NCBI GenBank assembly: GCA_003520545.1
Contig: DOUP01000194.1
Coordinates: 7,256-13,996 of the forward strand
Direction of reading: 5' to 3'
DNA length: 6,741 nucleotides
Source of the DNA: Maritimibacter sp.
GTDB lineage: Bacteria; Pseudomonadota; Alphaproteobacteria; Rhodobacterales; Rhodobacteraceae
The notes beneath the pieces are model-generated. The model was not told the origin of the DNA. It saw only the letters and a program-made list of their open reading frames with translations, and searched no databases. The translations under genes were made by a program, and so were the position numbers. Positions within the stretch are counted from its first letter, which is position 1; every line of letters begins with the position of its first letter. Below are positions 1-5,403 of this stretch, in pieces.

Positions 1-386
1 CGGAAGTCGATGACCGGAACGGCGTCCTTGTTCTTGCCCTTCTTGCGGTATTGCTCCTCGATCTTCCACTCGATGGGAAGCCCGTGACAATCCCAACCCG
101 GCACGTAGCGCGCATCATGGCCCAGCATCTGCTGCGAGCGCACGATCATGTCCTTGAGGATCTTGTTCAGCGCGTGACCGATATGCAGGTGGCCGTTCGC
201 ATAGGGCGGGCCATCGTGCAGCGTGAAGGGCGGGCGCCCCTCCTTTTCGCGCAGGCGGTCGTAGATGCCGATCTTCTCCCAGCGATCGAGCCATTCAGGC
301 TCGCGCTTCGGCAATCCCGCGCGCATCGGGAAATCGGTTTCGGGAAGATTCAGCGTGTCTTTGTAGTCAGGCGTCTCGGCGCACAT
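1..386 (-). CDS. ileS: Isoleucyl-tRNA synthetase, N-terminal 128 residues (cut by window edge)
   Basis: Class I aminoacyl-tRNA synthetase that charges tRNA-Ile with isoleucine in the cytoplasm. The frame starts at ATG 386-384 and stays open to the left edge, so only the N-terminus is seen (the family is usually about 900-1000 residues). Visible landmarks are the N-terminal stretch DTLNLPETDFPMRAGLPKRE (residues 10-29), the EPEWLERW segment (29-36), DGPPYANGHLHIGHALNK (58-74) containing the class I HIGH signature (residues 68-71, bases 174-185), and PGWDCHGLPIEWK (96-108), typical of the Ile/Val/Leu synthetase group. The LPETDFPMRA opening favours IleRS over ValRS or LeuRS. The start is supported by an AAGGA ribosome binding site 8 bases upstream. 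The gene has its own 5' region with promoter, leader peptide and hairpins, so it is probably regulated separately from the ycjX group upstream. Confidence 0.95.
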   Translation of the reverse strand, partial: MCAETPDYKDTLNLPETDFPMRAGLPKREPEWLDRWEKIGIYDRLREKEGRPPFTLHDGPPYANGHLHIGHALNKILKDMIVRSQQMLGHDARYVPGWDCHGLPIEWKIEEQYRKKGKNKDAVPVIDF

Positions 387-394
387 GTGTCGTG

Positions 395-399
395 TCCTT
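395..399 (-). promoter_or_regulatory. Ribosome binding site of ileS
   Basis: On the minus strand AAGGA is followed by an 8-base spacer and then the ileS ATG at 386. This fixes the ileS start. The site directly adjoins an AATTCGAA stretch (398-405, sharing its first two As) that is complementary to the isoleucine codons of the leader ORF. Confidence 0.75.
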
Positions 400-421
400 C
401 GAATTCGTCGTGTGCGTTGTA

Positions 422-457
422 GGGAAAGGGCGGCGCGGGGTCCATACGCCTTTGCCC
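422..457 (-). promoter_or_regulatory. Distal hairpin (3:4) of the ileS leader, alternative to 455-481
   Basis: In the transcript, GGGCAAAGGCG (457-447) can pair with CGCCCTTTCCC (432-422). This gives 10 base pairs interrupted by two single-base bulges (at 454 and 430), with a 14-base loop. It shares bases 455-457 with the upstream hairpin, so the two cannot form fully at the same time. No U-run follows the stem (the next bases read TACAACG), so it is not a classical intrinsic terminator. It would have to act through Rho, pausing or translation. The bulges make the structure less certain than its competitor. Confidence 0.45.
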
Positions 458-481
458 GGCGTCTCGTGTCAGAGCGCCGGG
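455..481 (-). promoter_or_regulatory. Strong hairpin (2:3) of the ileS leader spanning the leader-peptide stop codon
   Basis: The transcript contains CCCGGCG (481-475) and its perfect inverted copy CGCCGGG (461-455), and inside them TCT/AGA extends the stem past one bulged base. The UGA stop of the leader ORF (471-469) lies in the apical region. A ribosome finishing the leader peptide would therefore cover the 5' arm, while one stalled at the first Ile codon would leave it free. A second copy of CCCGGCG lies at 508-502, before the Ile codons, and could compete for the same 3' arm. Confidence 0.6.
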
Positions 482-516
482 TTCGTAATTCGAATGATGG
501 TCGCCGGGTGCATCAT
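469..516 (-). CDS. Putative isoleucine-rich leader peptide of ileS (15 codons)
   Basis: A short ORF reads MMHPATIIRITNPAL followed by TGA. Isoleucine occupies residues 7, 8 and 10, encoded ATC, ATT and ATT in bases 498-487. It is the only gene-like frame between a promoter-like element and ileS, and its end is embedded in a strong hairpin. This matches known amino-acid leader peptides, which stall the ribosome when the cognate charged tRNA is scarce. The ATG pair begins 7 bases after the -10 hexamer, so the ORF would be translated leaderless or nearly so, and no Shine-Dalgarno sequence precedes it. A leaderless leader ORF has precedent in alphaproteobacteria, in trpL of Sinorhizobium meliloti. 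The link to ileS is inferred from content and position. A chance short ORF cannot be excluded from one genome, because three Ile codons in 15 is suggestive rather than extreme. Confidence 0.6.
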   Translation of the reverse strand: MMHPATIIRITNPAL

Positions 517-523
517 GGCCGAG

Positions 524-552
524 GGTATAGCGCCGCGTTCGCACAGGGTAAA
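524..552 (-). promoter_or_regulatory. Sigma-70-like promoter for the ileS leader
   Basis: On the minus strand TTTACC (552-547) and TATACC (529-524) are separated by exactly 17 bases. Each hexamer matches the consensus at 4 of 6 positions. The predicted transcription start is about 516-519, coinciding with the first ATG of the leader ORF and giving a leader of about 130 bases before ileS. The gap after the ycjF-like gene contains no better pair that I could see. Confidence 0.5.
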
Positions 553-590
553 GCCTGCCCGGAACGGGGAGCACGGGCGCAAGATTATGG

Positions 591-1598
591 TCAGCGGGAG
601 CCGAAAAGCCCGGTCAGCGCCCGCTTGACGATCAGCGTCACCGACGGGCGTTTCCCACGGGTGAACGGCAAGGGGCGGCAGACTTCCATCGCCGCCACGC
701 CAACCCGCGCGGTCAGCGCGCCGTTGACGATCCCCTCACCGAAGCGGCGTGAAATCCGACTCAACGCGGTTCCCCCGGCAACCGATCCGATCAGATCATC
801 CCCGACGGCCACCGCGCCCGTCGCGACAAGATGCGTCATCACGGCCCGCGTCAGCCGCCAGGCGCCAAGCGCCCCCGCCCGGCCGCCATAGATCTCGGCA
901 ATCCGCCGGATCATGCGGATGTTGGCGGTCAGGGCGGTCACAACGTCGGCCAGAGCCAAGGGCACGATGGCCGTCACGGTGGCCACCTGCCGGGCCGCCG
1001 CCTCGATTTCGCGTAGCGCCACGGCGTCAAGCGGCACGAGGAGCTCCTGTTCAGCAAGACCGAGAATATCATCGGCATCGAACACATCGTCCTTGCGGTC
1101 TTTCAGGCGATCCAGACCCCACTTGAGATCGTCACGCCCCCGATAAAGCCGGGTCAGACGCTCGACGACAGACCGTGCCTCGGTCGCATCCTCATGCGCC
1201 AAAGCGCTGTCTGCGGCGGCGTGCAGATCATCGACCCGTTTGAGCCGCGCAAAGGCCGCCAGTTCGCGCAGCGCAATCGCGAGCAGGACCAAGACGAAGG
1301 CAGCGACCAGCACCGTTGCGGCAAGCCCAAGGACGGGATTGCGCTCCAGCAACCGGGTGACGAAATCCCACGCCGCGACCGAGACCACGAAACCGATCAG
1401 GGCAACGGCGAGGGACCAGAACCACCGCGCGAGCTTCGACGGCTTGCGCGCCGCGATCCGCGCCGCCATTTCCATCGCGCGCGGCTCCGGCAGCGCGGCG
1501 TCCGGCTCGGACACAGGCGCTGCGGTTGCGGGCGTTTCCTTGGGGTCGGCCTCGCCGTCAAGGTCAATCAACACGGGACCGGAAGACTTCTTGGTCAT
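591..1598 (-). CDS. ycjF: YcjF family (TIGR01620 / DUF697) inner-membrane protein
   Basis: A 335-residue protein of the YcjF/UPF0283 family, whose biochemical role is not established. It has a charged, proline- and alanine-rich N-terminal tail (residues 1-55), two clear hydrophobic helices (about 60-80 and 88-110), a charged, helical, possibly coiled-coil region (about 112-200), and the conserved C-terminal DUF697 part. That part contains IVPLALADVVTALTANIRMI (211-230), RRIAEIYGGRAGALGAW (231-247), GAVAVGDDLIGSVAGG (261-276) and AAMEVCRPLPF (302-312). The start at ATG 1598 overlaps the TGA of the upstream acetyltransferase as ATGA and has GGGAG 8 bases upstream. An ATG five codons earlier lacks such a site. 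It is the last gene of the ycjX trio. In enterobacteria ycjX and ycjF are adjacent near the phage-shock operon, and here a GNAT gene separates them. A role in envelope stress would be inference from that context only. Confidence 0.88.
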   Translation of the reverse strand: MTKKSSGPVLIDLDGEADPKETPATAAPVSEPDAALPEPRAMEMAARIAARKPSKLARWFWSLAVALIGFVVSVAAWDFVTRLLERNPVLGLAATVLVAAFVLVLLAIALRELAAFARLKRVDDLHAAADSALAHEDATEARSVVERLTRLYRGRDDLKWGLDRLKDRKDDVFDADDILGLAEQELLVPLDAVALREIEAAARQVATVTAIVPLALADVVTALTANIRMIRRIAEIYGGRAGALGAWRLTRAVMTHLVATGAVAVGDDLIGSVAGGTALSRISRRFGEGIVNGALTARVGVAAMEVCRPLPFTRGKRPSVTLIVKRALTGLFGSR

Positions 1599-2038
1599 GG
1601 CCGACGCTCCCATTCATACCGGATTTCCGTCAGTTTCTCGTCGTTGCCAGCGCCAAGCGCCATGGGGCGAAAGCCTTCCCGGTGGTAAAAGCGCCGCGCC
1701 CGGAGGTTCTGTGCATGGGCAAAAAGCCCAAGCCGATCCCGGTCGCGTTTGGCGTGATCCATCAGGGCGAGCGCGACGCCGGTCCCGCGTTGGTCCGGCA
1801 GGACATAGAGCCCATGAACCTCGCCCGCCCGGTCCAGAGCCAGGAACCCGACGATCCGCCGGGCTTTGCGGGCGACGAAAACATCGCCCCGCCGGATCAT
1901 TGCCAACAAAAGTTGCCGCTCTTCGCGCGGGGTGCGCACGCTGGGCAACCACGCGGCGTCCGCGACGGCGGCGCGCAGAACCAGCGCGATCCGCTCGGCC
2001 TCCCAGCCCCGGGCGCGCGTGATCCGCAGCCCGGTCAT
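1595..2038 (-). CDS. Small GNAT-family N-acetyltransferase
   Basis: A 147-residue protein with the GNAT fold. It would transfer an acetyl group from acetyl-CoA to an amine, but the substrate cannot be read from the sequence. The core reads GDVFVARKARRIVGFLALD (residues 51-69, strands 2-3), then VHGLYVLPDQRGTGVALALM (74-93), which contains the acetyl-CoA pyrophosphate loop Q-R-G-T-G-V-A at 83-89. LFAHAQNLRARRFYHREGF (105-123) is the usual C-terminal motif with a Tyr at 118. An N-terminal region around AAVADAAWLPS probably contributes to substrate binding. The start ATG 2038 overlaps the ycjX stop as ATGA and has GGGGA 6 bases upstream. The frame is open further upstream, but that would run 230 bases into ycjX. 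Tight coupling on both sides suggests co-expression with ycjX and ycjF and hints that it works in the same process. Confidence 0.88.
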   Translation of the reverse strand: MTGLRITRARGWEAERIALVLRAAVADAAWLPSVRTPREERQLLLAMIRRGDVFVARKARRIVGFLALDRAGEVHGLYVLPDQRGTGVALALMDHAKRDRDRLGLFAHAQNLRARRFYHREGFRPMALGAGNDEKLTEIRYEWERRP

Positions 2039-3477
2039 AGCCGGTCCCCGATCAGGAAATCGGCCGCCCGGTCCAGCCGGATATGTGGCGGCCCGTCGCC
2101 CGGTTCCAGCGTGATCTCGGCAGGCGCGAACCGCATCACTGCATAATCCTCGCCCAACCACGCCTTCGCACCCTCGCGGGCAGGTTTCAAAAGCTGCGCC
2201 GGATCGTTCGGCAAAGCACCGGGATAGAACGCGGCCGTTTTCCCGCTGTCCAGAAGCCGCCCACGCACGCAATCAAGCTCCCGCCCGTCATGGCTCAGGG
2301 TCGCCTCGGTCGTGGCCCGTAACGCGGCAATCGACATCGAGCGCGTCTGCGCCCCGGAGAAATCCGCCCGGTCCTTGGCGCCGCGTAACAGCTCTTCGGT
2401 GATCGCGGTCAGGGCCTTGTGCTGGCTTTGGTGAAGATGATCGGCCTTGGTCGCGGCGAAAAGGATTTTCTCCACCCGCCGCCCGCGGAAAAGCTGGCTC
2501 AGGAAGGCGTTGCGGCCCGGACGGAAGGCCGAGAGGATCTCCGCCATTGCTTCCCGCAAATCCTCCAGGGCCTTCGGCCCGGAATGGATCGCCCCCAGAA
2601 CATCGACCAACACCACCTGCCGGTCGATCCGTGCGAAATGGGTGCGAAAGAACGGCTTCACGACCTGGGACTTATACGCCTCGAACCGCCGTTCGAACTC
2701 CCGCCAAAGCGAGGTACGCGGTGTCTTGTCGGGTTTCGGCAAGGGCGCGAAGGTCAGGGCGGGCGACCCCTCCATCTCGCCGGGCAGAAGGAAACGTCCG
2801 GGCGTGCAATCCGAATAGCCGGCCTCGCGCGCGGCCCGCAGATACTGCGTGAAGGCCCCCGCCAAGGCCTGCGCGCCGGTCTCCTGGTAGTCCGCCGCCG
2901 GATCGACCCCGTCCAATGCCGCGAGAAACCCCGCACCATCCGAACGCGCCTGTGCTTTCTCCAAAGCGGCCGCGCACCAGTCACCATAATCGAGGTCCAG
3001 AAGCGCCAGATCGAGCAGCCATTCGCCGGGATAGTCCACGATATCCAGATGCACCGTTCGTGGGCTGCGAAGACCGGACAGAAGCCCACCGGGCTTGACG
3101 CGAAACGACAGGCGCAGCTCGGACACGGCACGGGTCGAGGCTGGCCAGGTCGGGTCCGGCCCGGTCATCGCGCCCAGATGCGACTCGTAGTCGAACCGCG
3201 GCACCGTGTCGTCCGGCTGCGGCTGAAGATAGGCCGACAGGATGCGCCCCTCGGCGGCCGGCATCAGACCGGGCATCCGTCCACGGTTCATCAGGTTCGC
3301 CACGAGAGAGGTGATGAAGATCGTCTTGCCGGCCCGGCTCAGCCCCGTCACGCCCAGCCGCACAACCGGCTCGAACAGCGCCTCGTTGACCCCGTCGCCT
3401 ATCGCTTCGACCTGGCGAACCAAACCGTCCGCAATGTCACCGATCCCCAAAGAAACCCCCTTCGTTTTCACGAACAT
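2035..3477 (-). CDS. ycjX: YcjX family (DUF463) P-loop NTPase
   Basis: A 480-residue predicted cytoplasmic nucleotide-binding protein of the YcjX family, generally described as a stress-associated GTPase-like protein of unknown target. Motifs seen, numbered from ATG 3477, are Walker A GLSRAGKT (45-52), the Walker B-like HLDIVDYPGEW (143-153), VVLVDVLGAIHSG (288-300) and a G4-like TKAD (343-346). A conserved region including WREFERRFEAYKSQVVKPFF (258-277) and the terminal DFLIGDRL also fit the family. The start is uncertain. GTG 3483 and ATG 3477 have only a weak ribosome binding site. TTG 3450, which gives MGIGDIADGL, follows an AAGGGGG stretch 5 bases upstream and fits the conserved start of the domain. 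It is first in the trio, and the 142 bases before it are full of inverted repeats, so it is probably transcribed separately from hisG, although I could not identify its promoter. Confidence 0.9.
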   Translation of the reverse strand: MFVKTKGVSLGIGDIADGLVRQVEAIGDGVNEALFEPVVRLGVTGLSRAGKTIFITSLVANLMNRGRMPGLMPAAEGRILSAYLQPQPDDTVPRFDYESHLGAMTGPDPTWPASTRAVSELRLSFRVKPGGLLSGLRSPRTVHLDIVDYPGEWLLDLALLDLDYGDWCAAALEKAQARSDGAGFLAALDGVDPAADYQETGAQALAGAFTQYLRAAREAGYSDCTPGRFLLPGEMEGSPALTFAPLPKPDKTPRTSLWREFERRFEAYKSQVVKPFFRTHFARIDRQVVLVDVLGAIHSGPKALEDLREAMAEILSAFRPGRNAFLSQLFRGRRVEKILFAATKADHLHQSQHKALTAITEELLRGAKDRADFSGAQTRSMSIAALRATTEATLSHDGRELDCVRGRLLDSGKTAAFYPGALPNDPAQLLKPAREGAKAWLGEDYAVMRFAPAEITLEPGDGPPHIRLDRAADFLIGDRL

Positions 3478-3516
3478 AGGCACTCGCGCAGGGGCTTACT
3501 AGGGTTCGCACGCGGA

Positions 3517-3560
3517 GCGCCTGCGGCGCGCATGTCTGAGCAGGTCGCCGGGGAGACCTG
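3517..3560. repeat. Two successive inverted repeats in the hisG-ycjX gap
   Basis: GCGCC-TGC-GGCGC (3517-3529) and CAGGTC-gccgggga-GACCTG (3541-3560) are perfect inverted repeats. With the structures at 3565-3597 they make an uninterrupted row of potential hairpins over about 80 bases. The style resembles recurrent intergenic repeats of Rhodobacteraceae, but copy number cannot be seen from one window. Confidence 0.6.
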
Positions 3561-3564
3561 CGCG

Positions 3565-3597
3565 GTGGAGGGCGCTGCCCTCCACACCTCCCGAGGT
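3565..3597 (-). terminator. Strong hairpin plus palindrome after hisG, possible transcription terminator
   Basis: GTGGAGGGC and GCCCTCCAC (3565-3585) form a perfect 9-bp stem with a 3-base loop. Next to it is the near-perfect palindrome ACCTC-CC-GAGGT (3586-3597). It begins about 22 bases after the hisG stop codon (3620), the right place to end the hisS-hisZ-hisG transcript. On the minus strand no U-run follows (CGCGCAGG), so the hairpin is certain but termination is an inference. It could equally be an mRNA-stabilising structure or part of a dispersed repeat. Confidence 0.5.
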
Positions 3598-3619
3598 ATT
3601 TGACAACCAGAGAGAGACG

Positions 3620-4318
3620 TTAGTTTTCGAGCTGGAGCCTCGCCTTGAGCGCCGCGAGCGTGTCGCGTTCTTCCTTGCCCCACGCGGCGTTGCGCGATTT
3701 GAACAGCGTCGCTTGCGAGCGGTGAACCGGCCCGCCAGACAGGATTTTCAGGTGGTTGGCCCGCAGCGTTTCCCCCGTCGAGGTGATATCGGCGATCGCT
3801 TCGGCGGTTTCGTTTTTTACCGTGCCCTCGGTCGCACCCTGGCTATCGACGAGCTGGTAATCGGCCACCCCATTGTCACGCAGGTAGTCGCGGATCAGCC
3901 TGTGATACTTCGTCGCGATGCGCAGACGGAAGCCGTGGTGACGGCGAAAGGCCGCCGCGATGGCGTCCAGGTCGTCGAGCGTCGTGCAATCGACCCAGGC
4001 TTTGGGCACCGCGATGATCAGGTCGGCATGACCAAACCCCATCGGCTCCAGCGCGCGGACCTTTTCTTCCCAGAGACCCAACTTTTCGCGGACCAGGTCA
4101 GACCCGGTGACGCCCAGGTGGATACGCCCCGCCGCCAATTCACGCGGAATCTCGCCCGCGGACAAGAGGACCAGCTCGACGCCGTCGATCCCCGCAACGG
4201 CGCCCGCATATTCCCGGTCGGACCCGGTGCGCGTCAACGTTACGCCGCGCTCGGAAAACCAATCGAAGGTCTTCTCCATCAACCGGCCCTTGGAGGGCAC
4301 GCCCAGTTTCACGCTCAT
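3620..4318 (-). CDS. hisG: ATP phosphoribosyltransferase, short form (catalytic subunit)
   Basis: Catalyses the first step of histidine biosynthesis, joining ATP and PRPP to form phosphoribosyl-ATP. At 232 residues it is the short form (HisG-S), which lacks the C-terminal regulatory domain of long HisG and needs HisZ for activity and feedback control. The next gene upstream encodes HisZ. Landmarks are LGVPSKGRLMEKT (5-17), ELAAGRIHLGVTGSDLV (60-76), the DSQGATEGTVKN stretch (158-169) and the PRPP-binding loop DITSTGETL (178-186). The ATG at 4318 overlaps the hisZ TGA as ATGA and is preceded by a strong GGGAGGGG site 5 bases upstream, so translation is probably coupled to hisZ with good independent initiation. 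No truncation or missing motif is apparent. Confidence 0.96.
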   Translation of the reverse strand: MSVKLGVPSKGRLMEKTFDWFSERGVTLTRTGSDREYAGAVAGIDGVELVLLSAGEIPRELAAGRIHLGVTGSDLVREKLGLWEEKVRALEPMGFGHADLIIAVPKAWVDCTTLDDLDAIAAAFRRHHGFRLRIATKYHRLIRDYLRDNGVADYQLVDSQGATEGTVKNETAEAIADITSTGETLRANHLKILSGGPVHRSQATLFKSRNAAWGKEERDTLAALKARLQLEN

Positions 4319-5403
4319 GCCTGCCCCTCCCGCACGTCGAGCAGCAGCTCGGGACGGATCACCCCGCCCACCGCCGGTATTTCGCGCCCCTGCCCCAACA
4401 CGCGCGTCAAGGCATCATACCGTCCGCCGGTCGCCACCGGTGGCATGGTGTGGCGGGTCGGGTCGGAAAACCCGAAGACAAACCCGTCGTAGTATTCAAG
4501 CGAAGTGCGCCCGAACGACCCTTCGAAATCGATCACCGAAATATCCACGCCCCGTGCTTCCAGGGCCTTGTTCCGGGAGGCAAAGCGCTCCACCGCCGGG
4601 CCGATCGACGGCAGGTCAACGGCGATATCGCGCAGATGTTCACAGACGTTGGACAAGGTTTCGCGCAGGGACAGAAGGTCCGCCAGGAGCGACACTTCGC
4701 CCGCCGGGATCGGGTCCGCGGCGAAATCTTCGCGCAAGGCCTCGATCCGATCTTCGACTTCACCCTTGCTACGCAGCCCGATGAACGGCGCGTCCACTTT
4801 CGCAAAAGGATCGCCCGAGAGAAGCGCCTCCCGGCCCTCGGGTTGCGGCGTGCGCCCCGCGAAACGATCCAAGAGCGCGCGGAACCGACGCGGGCGCCAC
4901 AGGTGCCGCATCAAGGCCCCCTTGCGCCGCTCGGTCGTCGACAGCCCGGCAACGGCAGCCATCAGGAGACCCAGGTCGCCGGTCGCGGGCCGCAGCCCTT
5001 CGGGCACCAGCGTGTCGTGAAACAGCGCGAAAACCTCGGCATCCGCCGCCGCCGGGTCTTCGCGCTCGAAAACCTCGTAGCCGACCTGGAAATACTCGGG
5101 CGGCCGATGCGGGTCCTCTTCCTGCTTTCGAAACACCTCGCCCGCGTAAGCGTAGCGCGCAGGCTCCGCGCCCTGGGCCATATGCATCTGCACCACGGGC
5201 ACGGTGAAATCGGGGCGCAGCATCGCCTCGCCCATCAGCGGGTCCGAGGTCACATAGGCGCGCGCGCGGACATCTTCGCCGTAAAGGTCGAGCAGCGTTT
5301 CGGCCGGTTGCAGGATCGGCGTCTCCACGACGCTCGCACCCTGCGCTTCAAAGAGGTTGAGGAGGCGGGCCGCTTCCGCCCGCACCTGCGCCTTTTCAGC
5401 CAT
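4315..5403 (-). CDS. hisZ: ATP phosphoribosyltransferase regulatory subunit
   Basis: HisZ is a catalytically dead paralogue of the class II HisRS core that assembles with short HisG into a hetero-octamer and confers activation and histidine inhibition. The 362-residue protein has the synthetase-like core: MLRPDFTVPV (61-70), the motif-2-like YAYAGEVFRKQ (84-94) and EYFQVGYEVFE (103-113), DFEGSFGRTSLEYYDGFVFG (292-311, related to the HisA loop), ATGGRYD (324-330) and the motif-3-like VGGVIRPE (345-352). It ends there, without the C-terminal anticodon-binding domain that follows in the neighbouring HisS. Two adjacent ATGs occur, at 5406 and 5403, both inside the end of hisS. ATG 5403 has GGA 8 bases upstream and is preferred. 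The overlap with hisS is 8 bases, and with hisG 4 bases. Confidence 0.93.
   Translation of the reverse strand: MAEKAQVRAEAARLLNLFEAQGASVVETPILQPAETLLDLYGEDVRARAYVTSDPLMGEAMLRPDFTVPVVQMHMAQGAEPARYAYAGEVFRKQEEDPHRPPEYFQVGYEVFEREDPAAADAEVFALFHDTLVPEGLRPATGDLGLLMAAVAGLSTTERRKGALMRHLWRPRRFRALLDRFAGRTPQPEGREALLSGDPFAKVDAPFIGLRSKGEVEDRIEALREDFAADPIPAGEVSLLADLLSLRETLSNVCEHLRDIAVDLPSIGPAVERFASRNKALEARGVDISVIDFEGSFGRTSLEYYDGFVFGFSDPTRHTMPPVATGGRYDALTRVLGQGREIPAVGGVIRPELLLDVREGQA

Noticed and set aside
350..574. A 74-codon minus-strand ORF covering the ileS leader region
   Set aside because: It is in a different frame from the Ile leader ORF, has no ribosome binding site and runs into ileS out of frame. 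Its composition looks like chance open frame in GC-rich DNA.
557..578. GCCCG/CGGGC inverted repeat after the ycjF-like gene as its terminator
   Set aside because: The stem is only 5 bp with a 12-base loop and no U-run, which is too weak to call.
387..590. T-box riboswitch upstream of ileS
   Set aside because: T-boxes regulate ileS in Firmicutes and Actinobacteria but are not expected in alphaproteobacteria, and I see no T-box consensus or specifier-loop arrangement here.
1595..2272. Longer version of the acetyltransferase starting at 2272
   Set aside because: It would overlap ycjX by more than 230 bases. The extra 78 residues resemble no domain, and ATG 2038 has a good ribosome binding site and an ATGA overlap.
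2419..3603. A 394-codon open frame on the plus strand opposite ycjX
   Set aside because: It is the antisense shadow of ycjX. The product is rich in Arg, Pro, Gly and His with no recognisable domain, as expected opposite a high-GC gene.
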